Assembly (NCBI GenBank): GCA_958298945.1
Contig: OY282606.1
Location: 49,985,920-50,049,919 of the forward strand
Origin: Atherix ibis
Taxonomy: Eukaryota > Arthropoda > Insecta > Diptera > Athericidae
Direction of reading: 5' to 3'
DNA length: 64,000 nt
The translations under genes and the position numbers were made by a program. The notes beneath the pieces are model-generated. The model was not told the origin of the DNA, ran no database searches, and worked only from the letters and a program-made list of their open reading frames with translations. Of this stretch, positions 60,886 through 64,000 are shown in pieces. Numbering within the stretch: the stretch's first letter is position 1; each line of letters opens with the position of its first letter.

Positions 60886-63800
60886 CTATTTCAAAAAGAA
60901 AAAAAACAACCGATTAGTATAAACTAATAAAATATTAAGTTTAAATTTGATAGAAGCATTGAATCAATTAAAATTTATACTGATTATAATATTCATACTG
61001 GGAGTAATAAGATAATATTAGATAAAATTGAATTGCTCTAAGTGACAAGCTCCTTTTTTAAGAACTATTTAAGCTTTTTTTTTTAAATAGTTCTCTGGGA
61101 TGTATCTGGCACTTAAATCATTTAATATTGTCAATTTTTTATATTTAATAAATTAAAATCAACCAGTAATATACCTTTTTTTACAAAAATTTAATTAAAA
61201 AAAAGTCTGTTGTACTGTGAGAATGTTAGTTGGAGAATTTTTTTATAAATAAACAGATAAAACCTCTAATTATTAATAAATATATGCTTAATAAGCTTAA
61301 CTAAAAAAACAGAATCAGTATAGATAAGATTATAAGTAAGTTCCAGGATATTTTAAGCATTATAGATATTAATATTTAAAAAAATGGTCATCCTAAATTG
61401 GAATTTTTTATCAATGAATTTTATATAATTTATTCAACAAAAAAATCATGCTAATATGCTTTCGATTAGAAAATTATTTTTTCTATAAAATATCGATTAG
61501 AAAATTCTATAAAAATATCGATTCGAAAATTATTCCACTACTAAAATTTCGACTCAGTAATATAACTAAATGCTACCATGTAATATGTCGAATATATTGA
61601 AATATATTTTTGAAAGCTATATATTAGTTAGTAAATTAAAGTTTTTAGTTCTTTTTATAATATTTTGATTAAATAAGAAGTTTTCGTTTAAATAAAAATT
61701 TTCTTCTAGTATTTACTGTCTATATTAGAAATAACTTTTTGTTGACAAAATTTCCTATTACAATAGATTTGTCTTAGGATCAATTTCCAAACTACATAAT
61801 TAGTTAGATAAAATTGGTTTTAAAATAAACAAAGAAAATAACAAACTGAAATATATTTTTTTTAAAGCTTTTTTAATGTTTTACTTATTAAAATCATATT
61901 CGATCATCGTCTATTTGAATAAAAATTAACAAATGCACTTTTGTTTCTTACAAAATTAACAAGAGCAAATAAAATAGTCTCCAAATTTAGATGATTTTGA
62001 AGACCTCCCAAACGTACACAATAAAATATTATCACCAGTCATACGCATCTACGAAGTCAACTACCACCAATCCATCATCGGTCGTGCAGTAAAGTCATGC
62101 AGATGGCTGCCATTTTGTTCTCGCACATGCCGACGGCATTTGACTCAAACTTTTTCTTTTATTCAAATGTTAAATGTAAAATGAGTTGTATCAATTATTA
62201 AATATTTAATTTCTTATTTAAGAGAGTTTGTTGTAATCCAAAAATTGTGTTGAAAGAGAAATTTTCTTATTGTTGTTTTTACTTGTACTGAGATTATTAA
62301 TTTCATAATGAAAAGTCTCCACTTTTGAAAAAAGTCTACACTATTATTAAATGCCAAGATCAAGGCTACTTATGATATTTTGAAGCACACTTATCTAAAA
62401 CTAGTCATATCAACTAATCTCCTATTTAAAAATTCACTAATCAGTAGACTTACAACAAAATTTAGACAGATGATTGCTATTAATAGAAAAAATATATATA
62501 TTAAAATAGACACAAATAATTAGAAAAAGAAACTTTAAAAAAAATATGGTAACATAATTTATTAAATTTAAAAAAAAAAATTTTACTTCGCTTTGGAAAT
62601 TATTCAAAATAAATATCTTCAAATATTTGTAGACTTAAACTGATTCTAATTTATTTATTTATTTCCTATTAGATACAGTTTTACTTAAACAAAATATTCA
62701 TAAAGTTGAGCAGAAAATTAAAAAAAAAAATAAGTTTAAAAAGGCAAATATTTTAGTTAAAAATTTGAAAATTGTTCTATGACATGAGCTTGTTTTTCAC
62801 ACCTTAACGTAGTCCAAATGACGTTTTTAAGTTTTTACATTGAATATTCCGTCAAGCGTGACTAAATTCTTAGCACTCATTTTCTTATCACCTTTTTGTC
62901 AATTACCACTTAATGAGCATATTTGTGTGATACGTGTATTATTAAGGGAGGAAAATATTTCTTGTTATTATTATAGTATGCGCGCCATCTACACTTGATT
63001 TGTAGGAGTTCAACGTGTTTTTGTTTGGGGTAACAATTTTTAGAGGGAAAGAAAAGGAAAATCTTACTTGGTATTTAGCTCAAGAATTCTTAGGTAAATA
63101 TATAAAAATAATTTATAAATGTAAAATTATTTACAATTCAAAATTAGTTTCAGATTAAAGTCTTGAACTTATTTTTAATTATTCATAATTTCTTAAAAGT
63201 TTTATGCAGAAATTCTTATTTTCTTATAGACAATTTATATATCTAAATAATTTATGAATATGTAAAAACCATAATTAGTAGGTATCATGTCTGTAAGCCT
63301 ATTTTCATGTATTTTAATTTTTTGAGAATTTCTACTTAGTTACACAAGCTTTTTTTTTTTAAAAAAAAAAAAATACAATATGTTAAAAGGTTTGCTAAAA
63401 ATATATTTATTTTGGTAGGAACATAAATTTATATAAATTAATCATACTTCTAAGCAAACTTATAAGGAATAGCATTTTTTTTTAACAATTTAATTTTTAG
63501 ACATTTATATTCAGTAAGTTGAGAAATGACCATCAATATTAAGAGAATGTAAACTTTCATTAAATATTTACTTAGAAGTTTTTAAGGGGGAAATTCTTTT
63601 CTTTAATTTACTAGTATTCAATATCAACCCAACTTTAATTTTGACTACTATTTTTAAATCTATCATAGAATTCTCTAATTAGTTAAATTTTAAATTTTTG
63701 AAAATGATTACTTAATAGTAATCCAATATTTTTCTTAAAAATCCTAACCAAAAAAATTATATTATTGCTTCAAGGAATAATCTGAAACAACTTTTCATTT

Positions 63801-64000
63801 ATATTAGGACATTATAATTACAGCATTGACAATTATTATTATTTCTTAAATCTATTAGTTTAATATTTGTAAAGAAATCAAGAAACCGTCTTCGCTTTCT
63901 TTTGAGACAGTAAAATAAATAACAGAATTTACAACTATAAAAATATCGGTAAAAATCCCACCAAAAAAAAAAAATAGTATATAAAACACACCTAATTCCT
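60886..64000. other. Probable upstream Dfd intron, AT-rich
   Basis: On the minus strand this lies 5' of exon A, so it is probably part of the next Dfd intron. No N-terminal Dfd exon (MSSFLMGY-type start) was found in it. Apart from the GC-richer island near 62.0-62.2 kb it is strongly A+T-rich. Confidence 0.55.
62020..62160. promoter_or_regulatory. GC-richer island 5' of Dfd exon A, candidate conserved element
   Basis: About 140 bases of balanced composition, including GTGCAGTAAAGTCATGCAG and CACATGCCGACGGC, stand out sharply from several kb that are mostly A and T. The plus strand has an open frame of about 67 codons across it, but with no ATG at its start and no recognised domain. An intronic regulatory element of Dfd is the simplest guess; a small exon cannot be excluded. 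Confidence 0.3.

Noticed and set aside
62020..62220. Plus-strand stretch of about 67 codons without stop over the GC-richer island
   Set aside because: No start codon, no domain and no clear splice pair; kept as a possible regulatory element rather than a gene.
60886..64000. Search for the N-terminal Dfd exon
   Set aside because: No MSSFLMGY-like start and no His/Tyr/Pro/Gly-rich coding stretch was seen on the minus strand.

Overview
The window is insect nuclear DNA: about three quarters A+T, intron-rich, with exactly one host gene and many transposon remains. The host gene is the Hox gene Deformed (Dfd), on the minus strand. Four 3' coding exons can be joined at canonical GT-AG sites: exon A 60885-60785, exon B 60258-60069 (YPWM hexapeptide), exon C 28034-27709 (homeobox) and exon D 27369-27037 (His/Gln-rich tail, stop). 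Together they encode 315 residues. The N-terminal part and start codon were not found and probably lie beyond position 64000. The linker [14 protein letters not shown] and the end [11 protein letters not shown] resemble dipteran Dfd as I remember it, so a fly or midge is the best guess; the order is an inference.

Layout: 1-27036 is the 3' flank of Dfd. It holds two Mos1-like mariners (5.1-6.4 and 9.2-10.4 kb), a Jockey-like LINE with a second kind of mariner nested in it (12.4-15.4 kb), a third kind of mariner split by an R1-like LINE (17.2-19.8 kb), an old degraded LINE (23.5-24.6 kb) and a well-preserved mariner with perfect ends (24.9-26.2 kb). 27037-60885 is Dfd. Its 32,034-bp intron (28035-60068) separates the hexapeptide exon from the homeobox exon and contains a fifth kind of mariner (one long copy plus fragments, 35.8-41.5 kb), a second copy of the Jockey-like LINE (48.9-51.4 kb), a third Mos1-like mariner (53.5-54.8 kb) and a second copy of the split-mariner family (54.8-55.7 kb). 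60886-64000 is presumably more Dfd intron, with one GC-richer island near 62.0-62.2 kb.

About 17 kb of the window (roughly a quarter) is recognisable transposon. No element has an intact open reading frame. The pattern of damage is informative. Two Mos1-like copies at unrelated sites carry the same stop at the codon after the first catalytic Asp. Two copies of another family carry the same large N-terminal deletion. Both patterns suggest defective elements moved by transposase supplied in trans. The Dfd exons themselves look intact and functional. I found no CRISPR, tRNA or rRNA, and no known Hox-cluster microRNA.
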